From Nitrosovibrio sp. Nv17 (GTDB lineage: Bacteria; Pseudomonadota; Gammaproteobacteria; Burkholderiales; Nitrosomonadaceae), in contig NZ_FPIQ01000001.1 in NCBI RefSeq assembly GCF_900119085.1, forward strand, positions 186,001 to 250,000: 64,000 nt of DNA, in the 5' to 3' direction. Shown piece after piece: positions 1 through 7,635 of this stretch. Each line of letters opens with the position of its first letter. Position 1 is the stretch's first letter. The notes below the pieces were generated by a model that was not told the DNA's origin, searched no databases, and saw nothing but the letters and a program-made list of their open reading frames with translations. A program made the position numbers and the translations under genes.

Positions 1-1
1 T

Positions 2-370
2 CTCGGTGCGCCTGCCTTCGTTTTCTGCACCACTCACACGCAGGTGCATGCGCCCGAAATCGCCCGGCTGATCGCCCCGCAGGGCTGCTTCGCACTCATC
101 GACAGCCCCGTGCTGGACTTCAATCTCTTCAAGCAGAAAAGCGTCTCGATCCACTGGGAGCTCATGTTCACGCGCTCCATGTTCGAAACCGCGGACATGG
201 GGGAGCAGGGGGCGCTGCTGAACAGGGTGGCGCAGCTCGTCGACGCGGGGCAGGTGCGAACGACGCTCTCGGAGACATTGGGATCCATCGATGCAGCCAA
301 CCTGAAGCGTGCCCATGAGCGGATCGAGGGCGGCCACACCCGGGGCAAGCTCGTGCTCGAGGGGTTCTGA
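2..370 (+). CDS. Zinc-type alcohol dehydrogenase, C-terminal part (5' end outside window)
   Basis: The reading frame is already open at the left edge, so only about the last 122 residues are seen. They match the C-terminal end of zinc-binding alcohol dehydrogenase or quinone-oxidoreductase-like proteins of the MDR superfamily. A Rossmann segment passes into a loop with APEIARLIAPQG, then a substrate-side segment containing HWELMFTRSMFET, and the chain ends with HTRGKLVLEGF, the usual last strand of these enzymes. Such proteins carry out NAD(P)H-dependent reduction or oxidation of small carbonyl compounds in the cytoplasm. The substrate cannot be inferred. The catalytic-zinc and nucleotide-binding residues lie upstream of the window. 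It converges with the lytic transglycosylase gene. Confidence 0.8.
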   Translation, partial: LGAPAFVFCTTHTQVHAPEIARLIAPQGCFALIDSPVLDFNLFKQKSVSIHWELMFTRSMFETADMGEQGALLNRVAQLVDAGQVRTTLSETLGSIDAANLKRAHERIEGGHTRGKLVLEGF

Positions 371-379
371 CAGGAAATG

Positions 380-404
380 ATGGGTTGCGCTGCGCTCCAC
401 CCAT
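380..404. repeat. REP-like palindrome in a convergent gap
   Basis: Arms ATGGGT (380-385) and ACCCAT (399-404) enclose the inner GCGC-T-GCGC. The sequence lies in the 50-base gap between two convergent genes. The core resembles a dispersed intergenic palindrome common in beta- and gammaproteobacteria (TGGGT-GCGCTGCGC-ACCCA type). I saw no second obvious copy in the window. It could also work as a bidirectional transcription stop, although it has no U-tract. Confidence 0.4.
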
Positions 405-420
405 TCTACCCGGATCTGAA

Positions 421-1065
421 TCAGGCGCCCTTGCGTTTGCCGGCCGCTGCCTCATCCTGGTAGCGGCGATAGAGATCCAGCACCTTGGGCACGTAGTGCC
501 GGGTTTCCGCGAACGGCGGGATGCGGTAGCCATGCCTGACCACGCTGTTTTCCCCCGCGTTGTAACCCGCCAGCGCAAGGCTCAGGTTGCCGTCGAACAT
601 CTTCAGCAGGTCGCTCAGATAGCGCGCTCCGCCGTGCAGGTTCTGGACCGGATCGAGGCGATCGGTCACGCCGTATCGCTGCGCGGTCTCGGGCATGAGC
701 TGCATCAGGCCCGCCGCGCCCTTCTTCGATACCGCGGCGGCGTCGTAGGCAGACTCGGCGGTCACCACGGCGTGTATCAGCGCGCTGTCCAGGGCATGGC
801 GGCGGGCGACCGTGTCGATGATCGGGGCGTACCGGATCCGGGCGCCGGTTTCCAGCCTCCGGCCCGGCGTGCCGGTGCGGGACGGGCTGGTGACGCCGTC
901 CGGGGTTTTCATGAAAGGCTTGTAACGTCGATCGGTGGGCACGTTGCTGAAGTGCGCCACGCCGTCATCGTCGGTGAACCAGTAGATGTCCGCGCGCGCG
1001 GATGACGCCAGGCCGCAGGCAAGCGCGGCGGTCAGGAGGAGGGCACGATGGAAGCCAGTCTGCAT
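421..1065 (-). CDS. Periplasmic lytic transglycosylase (SLT domain) with DUF4124 N-terminus
   Basis: The product should cleave the MurNAc-GlcNAc bond of peptidoglycan in the periplasm with 1,6-anhydro ring formation. From the ATG at 1065 the protein has 214 residues. A signal peptide (FHRALLLTAALACGLASSARA) is followed by a short DUF4124-like segment (DIYWFTDDDGVAHFSNVPTD), then the SLT catalytic domain. That domain shows the catalytic-Glu motif VTAESAYDAAAVSKKGAAGLMQ, LMPETAQRYGV, the repeat-like NLHGGARYL, and LALAGYNAGENSV. A longer reading frame starts at 1146, but its extra 27 residues lie in front of the signal peptide and are unlikely to be translated. No strong ribosome-binding site is visible. 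It lies 189 bases after rsmA on the same strand and may have its own promoter. Its anhydro products would feed the anmK and mpl recycling genes in this window. Confidence 0.88.
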   Translation of the reverse strand: MQTGFHRALLLTAALACGLASSARADIYWFTDDDGVAHFSNVPTDRRYKPFMKTPDGVTSPSRTGTPGRRLETGARIRYAPIIDTVARRHALDSALIHAVVTAESAYDAAAVSKKGAAGLMQLMPETAQRYGVTDRLDPVQNLHGGARYLSDLLKMFDGNLSLALAGYNAGENSVVRHGYRIPPFAETRHYVPKVLDLYRRYQDEAAAGKRKGA

Positions 1066-1254
1066 GGAAGCGGTCGACGGTGAGTCAGGGCGCAGCTGCC
1101 GTCCCGCTCCCGTAGCGGGTGGCAAAACCTGCAGGCGTCGGGTCAAGCCGCCGGCCTACGAATTGTACAGCGGGTCCGCGGCAATGGGATGGGGTCCATT
1201 TGTACCATTTCTTCTGTCCGGCGGCAAGGGATGCATGAGCCTTACGAAGGTCCC

Positions 1255-2070
1255 TCATCCGGATGGGCTGGACAGATGGTTGGCGATGGCGATGAACTGC
1301 GCCGTCGACAGGTTTTCGGCGCGCCAGCCTGGATCGATACCCAGCGCATCGTAGTCGCGAGGACCCAGGTGGGCGTGCAGCGTATTGCGCAGCGTCTTGC
1401 GCCGCTGCGAGAACGCGGCGGAGACGATGCTCGCCAGCAGCATCTCCCTGTCCGCATCGATGAGAGGCCGGGCCTGCGGCAGCAGGCGCACCACCGCTGA
1501 CTCGACCTTGGGTGCGGGCCTGAAGCATTCCGGCGGCACGACGAAGAGCTGTTCCATGTCGAAGCGGTACTGCAGCATGACCGACAGCCGGCCGTAGTCC
1601 GGCGTGGAGGGCTCGGCCACCATGCGCGCCACCACTTCTCGCTGCAGCATGACGTGCAGGTCGCGCAGGGCGCCGGCGAACCGGGCGAGATGGAACAGGA
1701 GCGGCGTGGAAATGTTGTAGGGCAGGTTGCCTATCACCCGCAGTCGGGGCCCGAGCGTGGAGAAATCGAACAGCAGGGCGTCGACCGGATGGAGGGTCAG
1801 GCGTTCCGCCGGGAATGACTGCCGCAGGTGCGAGACCAGATCACGGTCGATCTCCACCGCGTGCAGGTGGCGCAGCGATCGCAGCAGGGGACGCGTCAGG
1901 GCGCCCGGGCCGGGTCCGATCTCCACCATGCGGTCGTCCTTGCAGGGGGCGATGGCGCGCACGATGTCCGCGATGACGTCCCGGTCGACCAGGAAATGCT
2001 GGCCGAAGCGCCGGCGGGGCGCATGCCGTGACCCGTCCGTTTCGGCGGCCGGCATTCCGGGGCGGATCAT
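1255..2070 (-). CDS. rsmA: 16S rRNA (adenine1518-N6/adenine1519-N6)-dimethyltransferase RsmA
   Basis: RsmA (KsgA) dimethylates two adjacent adenines in the 3' terminal helix of 16S rRNA with S-adenosylmethionine during 30S maturation. The 271-residue protein shows RRRFGQHFL near the N-terminus, the SAM-binding VEIGPGPGALT, the catalytic NLPYNIST and the C-terminal FRPAPKVESAVVRL, all family hallmarks. The ATG at 2070 overlaps the pdxA stop codon as ATGA (2067-2070), so translation is probably coupled. A longer frame runs upstream, but it is only the shadow of pdxA. surA-pdxA-rsmA is a widely conserved proteobacterial order. The length is normal for the family (E. coli 273). Confidence 0.97.
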   Translation of the reverse strand: MIRPGMPAAETDGSRHAPRRRFGQHFLVDRDVIADIVRAIAPCKDDRMVEIGPGPGALTRPLLRSLRHLHAVEIDRDLVSHLRQSFPAERLTLHPVDALLFDFSTLGPRLRVIGNLPYNISTPLLFHLARFAGALRDLHVMLQREVVARMVAEPSTPDYGRLSVMLQYRFDMEQLFVVPPECFRPAPKVESAVVRLLPQARPLIDADREMLLASIVSAAFSQRRKTLRNTLHAHLGPRDYDALGIDPGWRAENLSTAQFIAIANHLSSPSG

Positions 2071-3086
2071 CCGGCGGGAATGCCCGTTTCGAGCCGTTGC
2101 TGGTTGCCGGCCAGCATCGCCGCCATCTCGACGGCGACGAGCAGGCTGCCGGGATCGGCCCGTCCGGTGGCTGCCAGTTCCAGGGCGGTGCCATGGTCCA
2201 CTGAGGTGCGGATGATCGGCAGGCCCAGCGTGACGTTGACCCCCGCGCCGAAGCTCGCGTGCTTCAGTACCGGCAGTCCCTGGTCGTGGTACATGGCGAA
2301 CACGCAGTCGTAGTCCTTGAGGCATGCGGGATGGAACACGGTATCGGCCGGGAGCGGGCCGGCCAGGACGAGGCCTTCGCCGCGCAGTGCTTCCAGTGCG
2401 GGAATGATGATGTCGATCTCCTCCCTGCCGAGATGACCCGACTCCCCCGCGTGGGGATTGAGGCCGGTCACGGCGATGCGGGGTGCGTCGAGGGCGAAGC
2501 GCGTCCTCAGATCGTGGTGGAGTATGCGCAGCTTCCGCATCAGCCTGTCGCGGGTGATGGCGCCGGCCACCTCCTTCAGCGGCAGATGCGTGGTGGCCAG
2601 TGCCACGCGCATGCCGCCGCCTGCCAGCATCATGACCGCCTCGCCACCGGTCAGCGCGGCGAGGTATTCCGTATGCCCGGTGAAGGCGATGCCCGCGTCG
2701 TTGATCACGCCCTTGTGCACCGGTGCGGTCACCATGGCGCCGCACTCCCGGCGTACGCACAGGTCGACGGCGCGCGCCAGGGTGTCGAGGACGTAGCCCG
2801 CATTGGCGGGATCGGGCCTGCCGGGGACGGCGGGGCTCGCCAGCGGGACGTGCAGGACGGACAGGCTGCCGGCACGATGCGTGGCGTACCCGTCGCTCTG
2901 CTCAGGGAGGAGGTCGATGTCCAGGGGGAGGCCCAGCAGCCGGGCGCGTTCCCGCAGCAGCCCGTGGTCGGCGATGACGACCAGCCGGCAGGGCAGGCTG
3001 TGCCGGGCGATCTGCACGCACAGGTCGGGGCCGATGCCGGCGGGCTCGCCCGTGGTGAGCGCCAGCACCGGGCAATCTGCGTTCAT
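2067..3086 (-). CDS. pdxA: 4-hydroxythreonine-4-phosphate dehydrogenase PdxA
   Basis: PdxA oxidises 4-phosphohydroxy-L-threonine with NAD(P) to give 3-amino-1-hydroxyacetone 1-phosphate in the DXP-dependent pyridoxal phosphate pathway. The 339-residue protein starts with the family signature ALTTGEPAGIGPDL. It contains the metal and substrate motifs GHTEYLA, ATTHLPLKEV, GLNPHAGE and FAMYHDQGLP, and ends with the NAD-contacting GVNVTLGLPIIRTSVDHGTA. These include the conserved metal-binding histidines (HTE, YHDQ). The length is typical of the family. The gene sits between surA (61-base gap) and rsmA (4-base overlap). Confidence 0.97.
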   Translation of the reverse strand: MNADCPVLALTTGEPAGIGPDLCVQIARHSLPCRLVVIADHGLLRERARLLGLPLDIDLLPEQSDGYATHRAGSLSVLHVPLASPAVPGRPDPANAGYVLDTLARAVDLCVRRECGAMVTAPVHKGVINDAGIAFTGHTEYLAALTGGEAVMMLAGGGMRVALATTHLPLKEVAGAITRDRLMRKLRILHHDLRTRFALDAPRIAVTGLNPHAGESGHLGREEIDIIIPALEALRGEGLVLAGPLPADTVFHPACLKDYDCVFAMYHDQGLPVLKHASFGAGVNVTLGLPIIRTSVDHGTALELAATGRADPGSLLVAVEMAAMLAGNQQRLETGIPAG

Positions 3087-3147
3087 GCCGTGCCGGCTCC
3101 GGCCGCGTGCCGGGCGTGCGCCTGGGAGTCCGCCTCGCGGCGCAGCA

Positions 3148-4467
3148 TCAGCCTTCCTCCAGCCGGTACTCGACGTAGGCCTGGTCGCGCAGGCGCTGCA
3201 GCCAGTCCTGGAAGGCGGTATCTGCCTTGCGCGCGCGGATCGCCTGGCGCGCCGTCTGGCGCCGCCGTTCCTTGGTGACGTCCTGGGAACGGCGTTCGAT
3301 GACCTGGATCAGATGCCACCCGAACGGAGACTGCACCGGCGCGCTGATTTCGCCGTCGGCCAACGCGTTCATGGCATGCTCGAATTCCGGCACGGTGTCG
3401 CCGGGGGACAGCCAGCCCAGGTCGCCGCCCGACGACGCGCTTCCGTCCTCCGAGTGGAGTTTCGCCAGCTCCTCGAACCGGGCGCCATGCTCGAGACGTT
3501 CCTTCAGGTCGGCGATGCGGCGCCGGGCGTCGCTTTCCGAGATCAGTTCGCTGATCTTCACCAGGATGTGGCGGGCGTGGGTCTGCTCCACCATCGTCAC
3601 CGCCTCGCCCTGGTTGCGCCGGTCGACCAGCTTGAGGATGTGGAATCCGTTGGGACTCTGGATGATGGGCGAGATGTGGCCGGGTTCCATGGGGGTGACG
3701 TACTCCGCGAATCGCTGGGTCAGCTGGCTGGCGGGACGCCAGTCCAGCAGCCCACCCTGCGCGGCGTCGTCGGCATCGGAAAACTCGCTGGCAACCTGCG
3801 CGAATTCCGTGCCTTCCCGCAGCAGGGCCAGGGCTTCCTCGGCGCGGCGCCGCATGACCTCGATCGTCGCGGCATCCGCCTGTTCCGGGACATCGACCAG
3901 GATATGGGCGATCCGGTATTCGAGATCGTCCGCCGAGGTGTTCGCCTGCGTGTGCAGGAAATTGTCCACTTCGCTTTCGGTGACGTTGATACGGTTGTTG
4001 ACCTCGCGCTCCTTGAGCCGCACGAGGGTGATCTCGTCCCGGATTTCGTCGCGGAATTTCTTGAAGCTGATGCCATCCTGCGCCAGTGCATTGTAGAATT
4101 CCTGCAGCGACATCTTGTTTTCCTGGGCGATGCGGCGGACCGTCTGGTCGAGTTCGGCGTCGCTCACGGTCAGGCCGGTTTCCTTCGCCAGCTGCAGCTG
4201 GATGCGGTTGACGATCAGACGCTCCAGTATCTGCTTTTCCAGTTCCGGGTACGCGGGCATCTGCATGCCCTGCTTCTGTATCTGCCTGACCGCGACCTTC
4301 AGCATCTCGTCGAGTTCGTGGCGGGTGATGACGCTTTCGTTGACGACCGCGACGATACGGTCGATGGTCTGGATGCCGCGGGCGTGCGCGGGTTGCTGGG
4401 TGATGGCGATGCTTCCCATGAACAGGGTCAGCAGGATCGGCAGGCGTGACAGAGATCGTGCATCCAT
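3148..4467 (-). CDS. surA: Periplasmic peptidyl-prolyl isomerase and outer-membrane chaperone SurA
   Basis: SurA escorts unfolded beta-barrel proteins, including LptD, through the periplasm to the Bam complex. From the ATG at 4467 the protein has 439 residues: a signal peptide (ILLTLFMGSIAITQQPAHA), the SurA N-terminal helical domain beginning IQTIDRIVAVVNESVITRHEL, and two parvulin (PpiC) domains. The first parvulin contains RIAHILV and GGLLDWRPASQL, and the second contains ARHILVKI and GGDLGWLSPGDTVPEFE. A TTG five codons upstream (4482) is possible, but the ATG is more likely. The gene follows lptD by 73 bases, as in many proteobacteria. This places the chaperone beside its most demanding client. 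Confidence 0.96.
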   Translation of the reverse strand: MDARSLSRLPILLTLFMGSIAITQQPAHARGIQTIDRIVAVVNESVITRHELDEMLKVAVRQIQKQGMQMPAYPELEKQILERLIVNRIQLQLAKETGLTVSDAELDQTVRRIAQENKMSLQEFYNALAQDGISFKKFRDEIRDEITLVRLKEREVNNRINVTESEVDNFLHTQANTSADDLEYRIAHILVDVPEQADAATIEVMRRRAEEALALLREGTEFAQVASEFSDADDAAQGGLLDWRPASQLTQRFAEYVTPMEPGHISPIIQSPNGFHILKLVDRRNQGEAVTMVEQTHARHILVKISELISESDARRRIADLKERLEHGARFEELAKLHSEDGSASSGGDLGWLSPGDTVPEFEHAMNALADGEISAPVQSPFGWHLIQVIERRSQDVTKERRRQTARQAIRARKADTAFQDWLQRLRDQAYVEYRLEEG

Positions 4468-4540
4468 GTGAGTTGGTTCCAACCGGCGTCGGGTGGCTGT
4501 AGCGTAACCACGGCGGAGATGGAGGTCAAGTGATACGCCG

Positions 4541-7300
4541 TTACGGTCCTTCCACGGTGCCGCTTCCCTGGCTGCCGGTGCGGACGTATCCGGGAATGCT
4601 GCGTTGCAGCACCTGCAGCGGATTCGATCCGATCTGCATCAGGCCGTTCAGTTCGAGCTGCAGGAACGCGGCCGTGGTGGTCTTCTGGGTGGCCAGCGTC
4701 AAGTGCTGCACCACGAACCGCAGCGACCAGCAGCAGGCGTTGTACTCGATGCCCGCCAAGCCTTCCAGGATCCTTTGGTCCTGCAGCGAGTAGTTCAGGC
4801 GCGCCACCGTCTGCCACCGTTCCGACCATCGCCACTGCGACGAGGCGTCGACCTGGTGCAGCACGTCGCGCGTGAAGCGGTAGCCGAAGTTCAGGACCCT
4901 GCCCGGCTCGGGGCGGTAGCTCAGGCCGGAGCGCACCACGTCCGCGAGCAGCCGGGTCTGGTCGAACTGCACGCTGGTGTCGGTGCTGATCGTGGGCGTG
5001 ATGAACCCCGAAATGGCGGCGATGATGTCCGGCCGCCTGATGATGGTGGAGGGCGCATCGAGCGTGATGCGGCGGTTTATAAAGCTCATCTGGTGTCCGA
5101 TGGCGACCCGCAGGCGCTCTCTGCCGGTATCCGCGTCGATCAGGCGGGAGGTGAGGGCAAATGTCAGCTGGTTCGCGTCGTTGATGCGGTCGTTTCCGCT
5201 GAAGCGGTTCTCGGTCAGGATCTGGGCAAAGCTGAAGTCCGTCTTGGCGGAGTCGAAATTCGGCAGGGCGCTTTGATCCCGGAACGGTACGTATACGTAG
5301 AAGAGCCTCGGTTCGAGAGTCTGGGTGAAGCGTTCCCCGGCCAGTTCCATCTTCCGGTCGAACACCACGCTGCTGTCGAGGCTGAACAGCGGCAGGGTGC
5401 GGTTCGGGCTCATGTCCGGCAGCGTGACGGGTCCCGAACCCGGGGATTCCAGGTCATAGCGGGTGTGGTGCAGGCCGATCTTGGGGGTGATGTAGCCATA
5501 TGCATTCCGCATCGGGTAGCTGGCCGTGGGGAAAAAGGTGATGCGCTGTCCGTTGATCAGGGTGGGATGGGTGAAATTGGTCCAGCTGCCGGTGAGGTTG
5601 AAATCCAGTCCGAGCACGTCGGCCTTGTTCGCCGTCAGCGTGAGCTGCGGCAGCCGCTTGTAGGGCGAGACGATCGGGTTGCGCGGATCCTGGATGGTCT
5701 GGAACTGCTGCACCAGGGATGTGACGTTCAGGGTGCCGTTTTCTCCCAGGTTGCGGTTGTACGCCAGCAATCCCTGCTGCAGCAGGTTGGTCCGGGAGGT
5801 CAGATTCATCGTGTTGCCGAAGTCGCGGAAGTAGGTGTCGTCGGATACCCGGTTGTAGTCCAGCCGGCTGTACCAGTGCTGCCCGAAGGTCTGGTTGTGC
5901 CCGAAGGAGACGCGGTAGCGGGTGTCCTTGGTGTCGATGTCGGTCGGCAGTACCTCCCCCAGAAGATTGCCGTTCCAGGTGGTGCCCAGGTAGCGGAATT
6001 CGCTGTTGAGCGCAACCCCCCGCTGCGACATCGCCCGCGCGGAAAGGGTCGCATCCATGTTGGGGGCGATATTCCAGTAGAACGGTACCGTGAGGTCCAC
6101 CCCCGTCCGGACGTTGTACCCGTAGAGGGGGGCGAGGAGCCCGGTCTTGCGCTGTCCGCTGAACGAGAAGTCCATCCACGGCGTATAGAGGATCGGCACG
6201 TCCTTGAACGTCAGCTTCACCTTGCGCGCGGTGCCCACCTTCTTCTCGTTGTCGATCTCGACGTCGTCGACGTTGAGATACCAGTCGTGGTCGCCTGCCG
6301 GACAGGTGGTGTAGGACGCCTGCCGCAGCCGGTAGCGGTCTTCGCCTTCGAACAGCAGCATGTTGGCCTTGCCGCGGCTGCCGGCATCCTTCAGGCGATA
6401 GCTGGGTTCGCTCAGCTGTCCGGTCTTGTCCACCAGATTGAACCGGAGTTGCGAACCCTCGAGTATGTCTCCGCGCTGCTCTACGCGCACCTTGCCCTGG
6501 GCTTCGGCCGTATTTTCATCCTGCCGGTAGGTCATGCGGTCCGCGGAGACGAACTGGTCTCCGCTGAAGAATTCCGCCTTGCCGATGGCATTGATTTCGT
6601 TCTCGGTATGACCTTCCAGGCGTTCCGCCGAGACGAATACGGGTCGCCCCGTTTTTCTCTCCGGCAGCGTGACGGCGTCGGCGATGAACCGGTCTTCCTC
6701 CGCGGCCGTGATGCGGGCCGGTGCGTCGTCGGGCGCCAGGGCGTCGCCCAGGCGCAGGCGGGTTTCGCCCCGGTGTTCCGAGTACCCCCGGATCTCCTCG
6801 GTACCGACGACGACGGAGGGATGGGGGTCGGGCGGCATCGTTGTGCCTGACAACGCCGGCCGGCCTGCGTCTTCCGGTGCGGCGGCGGCCGGTAGCCGGG
6901 ATTCGTCCCGCACGTCGGTGCGCAGGCCGGTCCCGCTCTCCCGTTCGAGAGGTCCCGGTACGCGCTCGATTTCCGTCAGCGCGGGTGATTCCGGGCGAGG
7001 GGCATTCGTTGCACTCGAGGATGGTGTATAGTCATGCGGTGCGCCGATGGGTGGATTTTCGTGCAGACGGACGGTATCGGCGCGGCTTCCGTCGGGACGC
7101 AGCGCATCTTCGGATTCGGTGCGGTATTCGTGCTGGCCCCGTATCTGATCCGTATCGATGATGACGGCACCATTGCTCCCCGCGGCCGAGCGTTCCCGCG
7201 CGCCCGGGCTGTCCGTTGGCGGCACCTCGGCGTGTATCGGAGGCGCGAGGCAGGATGCACAGATCAACCAGCCCAGGGAGGCCGTGAAACGTGGCTTCAT
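4541..7300 (-). CDS. lptD: LPS-assembly outer-membrane protein LptD
   Basis: LptD forms the outer-membrane barrel, plugged by LptE, that inserts lipopolysaccharide into the outer leaflet. The 919-residue protein has a signal peptide (residues about 1-24), an OstA jelly-roll domain from about residue 221 (VFVSAERLEGHTENEINAIG, then ADRMTYRQDENTAEAQGKVRV), and a long beta-barrel to the C-terminus. Paired cysteines needed for its disulfides are present (TTCPAGDHDW and NACCWSL). It is clearly longer than the E. coli protein (784). The extra length is a low-complexity region at residues 25-220 that carries two degenerate copies of the start of the OstA motif (46-66 and 163-187). It heads the lptD-surA-pdxA-rsmA run. 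No lptE is adjacent. Confidence 0.95.
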   Translation of the reverse strand: MKPRFTASLGWLICASCLAPPIHAEVPPTDSPGARERSAAGSNGAVIIDTDQIRGQHEYRTESEDALRPDGSRADTVRLHENPPIGAPHDYTPSSSATNAPRPESPALTEIERVPGPLERESGTGLRTDVRDESRLPAAAAPEDAGRPALSGTTMPPDPHPSVVVGTEEIRGYSEHRGETRLRLGDALAPDDAPARITAAEEDRFIADAVTLPERKTGRPVFVSAERLEGHTENEINAIGKAEFFSGDQFVSADRMTYRQDENTAEAQGKVRVEQRGDILEGSQLRFNLVDKTGQLSEPSYRLKDAGSRGKANMLLFEGEDRYRLRQASYTTCPAGDHDWYLNVDDVEIDNEKKVGTARKVKLTFKDVPILYTPWMDFSFSGQRKTGLLAPLYGYNVRTGVDLTVPFYWNIAPNMDATLSARAMSQRGVALNSEFRYLGTTWNGNLLGEVLPTDIDTKDTRYRVSFGHNQTFGQHWYSRLDYNRVSDDTYFRDFGNTMNLTSRTNLLQQGLLAYNRNLGENGTLNVTSLVQQFQTIQDPRNPIVSPYKRLPQLTLTANKADVLGLDFNLTGSWTNFTHPTLINGQRITFFPTASYPMRNAYGYITPKIGLHHTRYDLESPGSGPVTLPDMSPNRTLPLFSLDSSVVFDRKMELAGERFTQTLEPRLFYVYVPFRDQSALPNFDSAKTDFSFAQILTENRFSGNDRINDANQLTFALTSRLIDADTGRERLRVAIGHQMSFINRRITLDAPSTIIRRPDIIAAISGFITPTISTDTSVQFDQTRLLADVVRSGLSYRPEPGRVLNFGYRFTRDVLHQVDASSQWRWSERWQTVARLNYSLQDQRILEGLAGIEYNACCWSLRFVVQHLTLATQKTTTAAFLQLELNGLMQIGSNPLQVLQRSIPGYVRTGSQGSGTVEGP

Positions 7301-7635
7301 GTGCGAGTATTCATCCCGGTGCGGTATCTTGATACGGATGGGTAGCCATGCCCGAGGGATTCATGGGGCCCGTATCGAATACCTGATGGCTTGTCTTCCT
7401 GCTGAAAACAGGAGGCGATGGCAGGAGCCCGAACCGTGCTTTGCTACTTCGATCGGTGGCTGCGACGCGTGACCTCGTTGCACGGCTGGTGTCGATGTGG
7501 TTCCAGCAAAGGGCAAAGCCGTAAGTGTAGCAAAAAACAGGGGATGACTCCGGGTCTGCGCACGGCGGCGGCACAGTGCCCGAACGATTTCCACCGCGGC
7601 GGGGGCGGCGCCCGCTCATGTTCAGGAGTCCGGTC
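7301..7635. other. Divergent intergenic region between lptD and mpl
   Basis: These 335 bases should hold the promoters of both lptD (minus) and mpl (plus), but I see no convincing -35/-10 pair in either direction. There is a short palindrome GTATC-TT-GATAC at 7325-7336. An 8-base inverted repeat TTTGCTAC (7440-7447) and GTAGCAAA (7527-7534) has arms 79 bases apart. No credible gene is present, and the short frames here lack ribosome-binding sites and family features. Confidence 0.5.
7624..7628 (+). promoter_or_regulatory. Ribosome-binding site that fixes the mpl start at TTG
   Basis: AGGAG lies 7 bases before the TTG at 7636. It sits downstream of the in-frame ATG at 7618, so it selects the TTG. 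The resulting N-terminus (HIHILGICGTFMGG) begins exactly like known Mpl proteins. Confidence 0.8.

Noticed and set aside
1255-2760. A 501-residue version of RsmA starting at 2760
   Set aside because: The added N-terminal part is a shadow of pdxA. The ATG at 2070 overlapping the pdxA stop gives the normal length.
2803-4449. A 548-codon plus-strand frame opposite pdxA and surA
   Set aside because: Same shadow effect. It has no start signal or recognisable domain.
4604-6850. A 748-codon open frame on the plus strand opposite lptD
   Set aside because: It is a shadow of the GC-rich lptD codons. The translation is low in family features, and lptD on the other strand is unmistakable.
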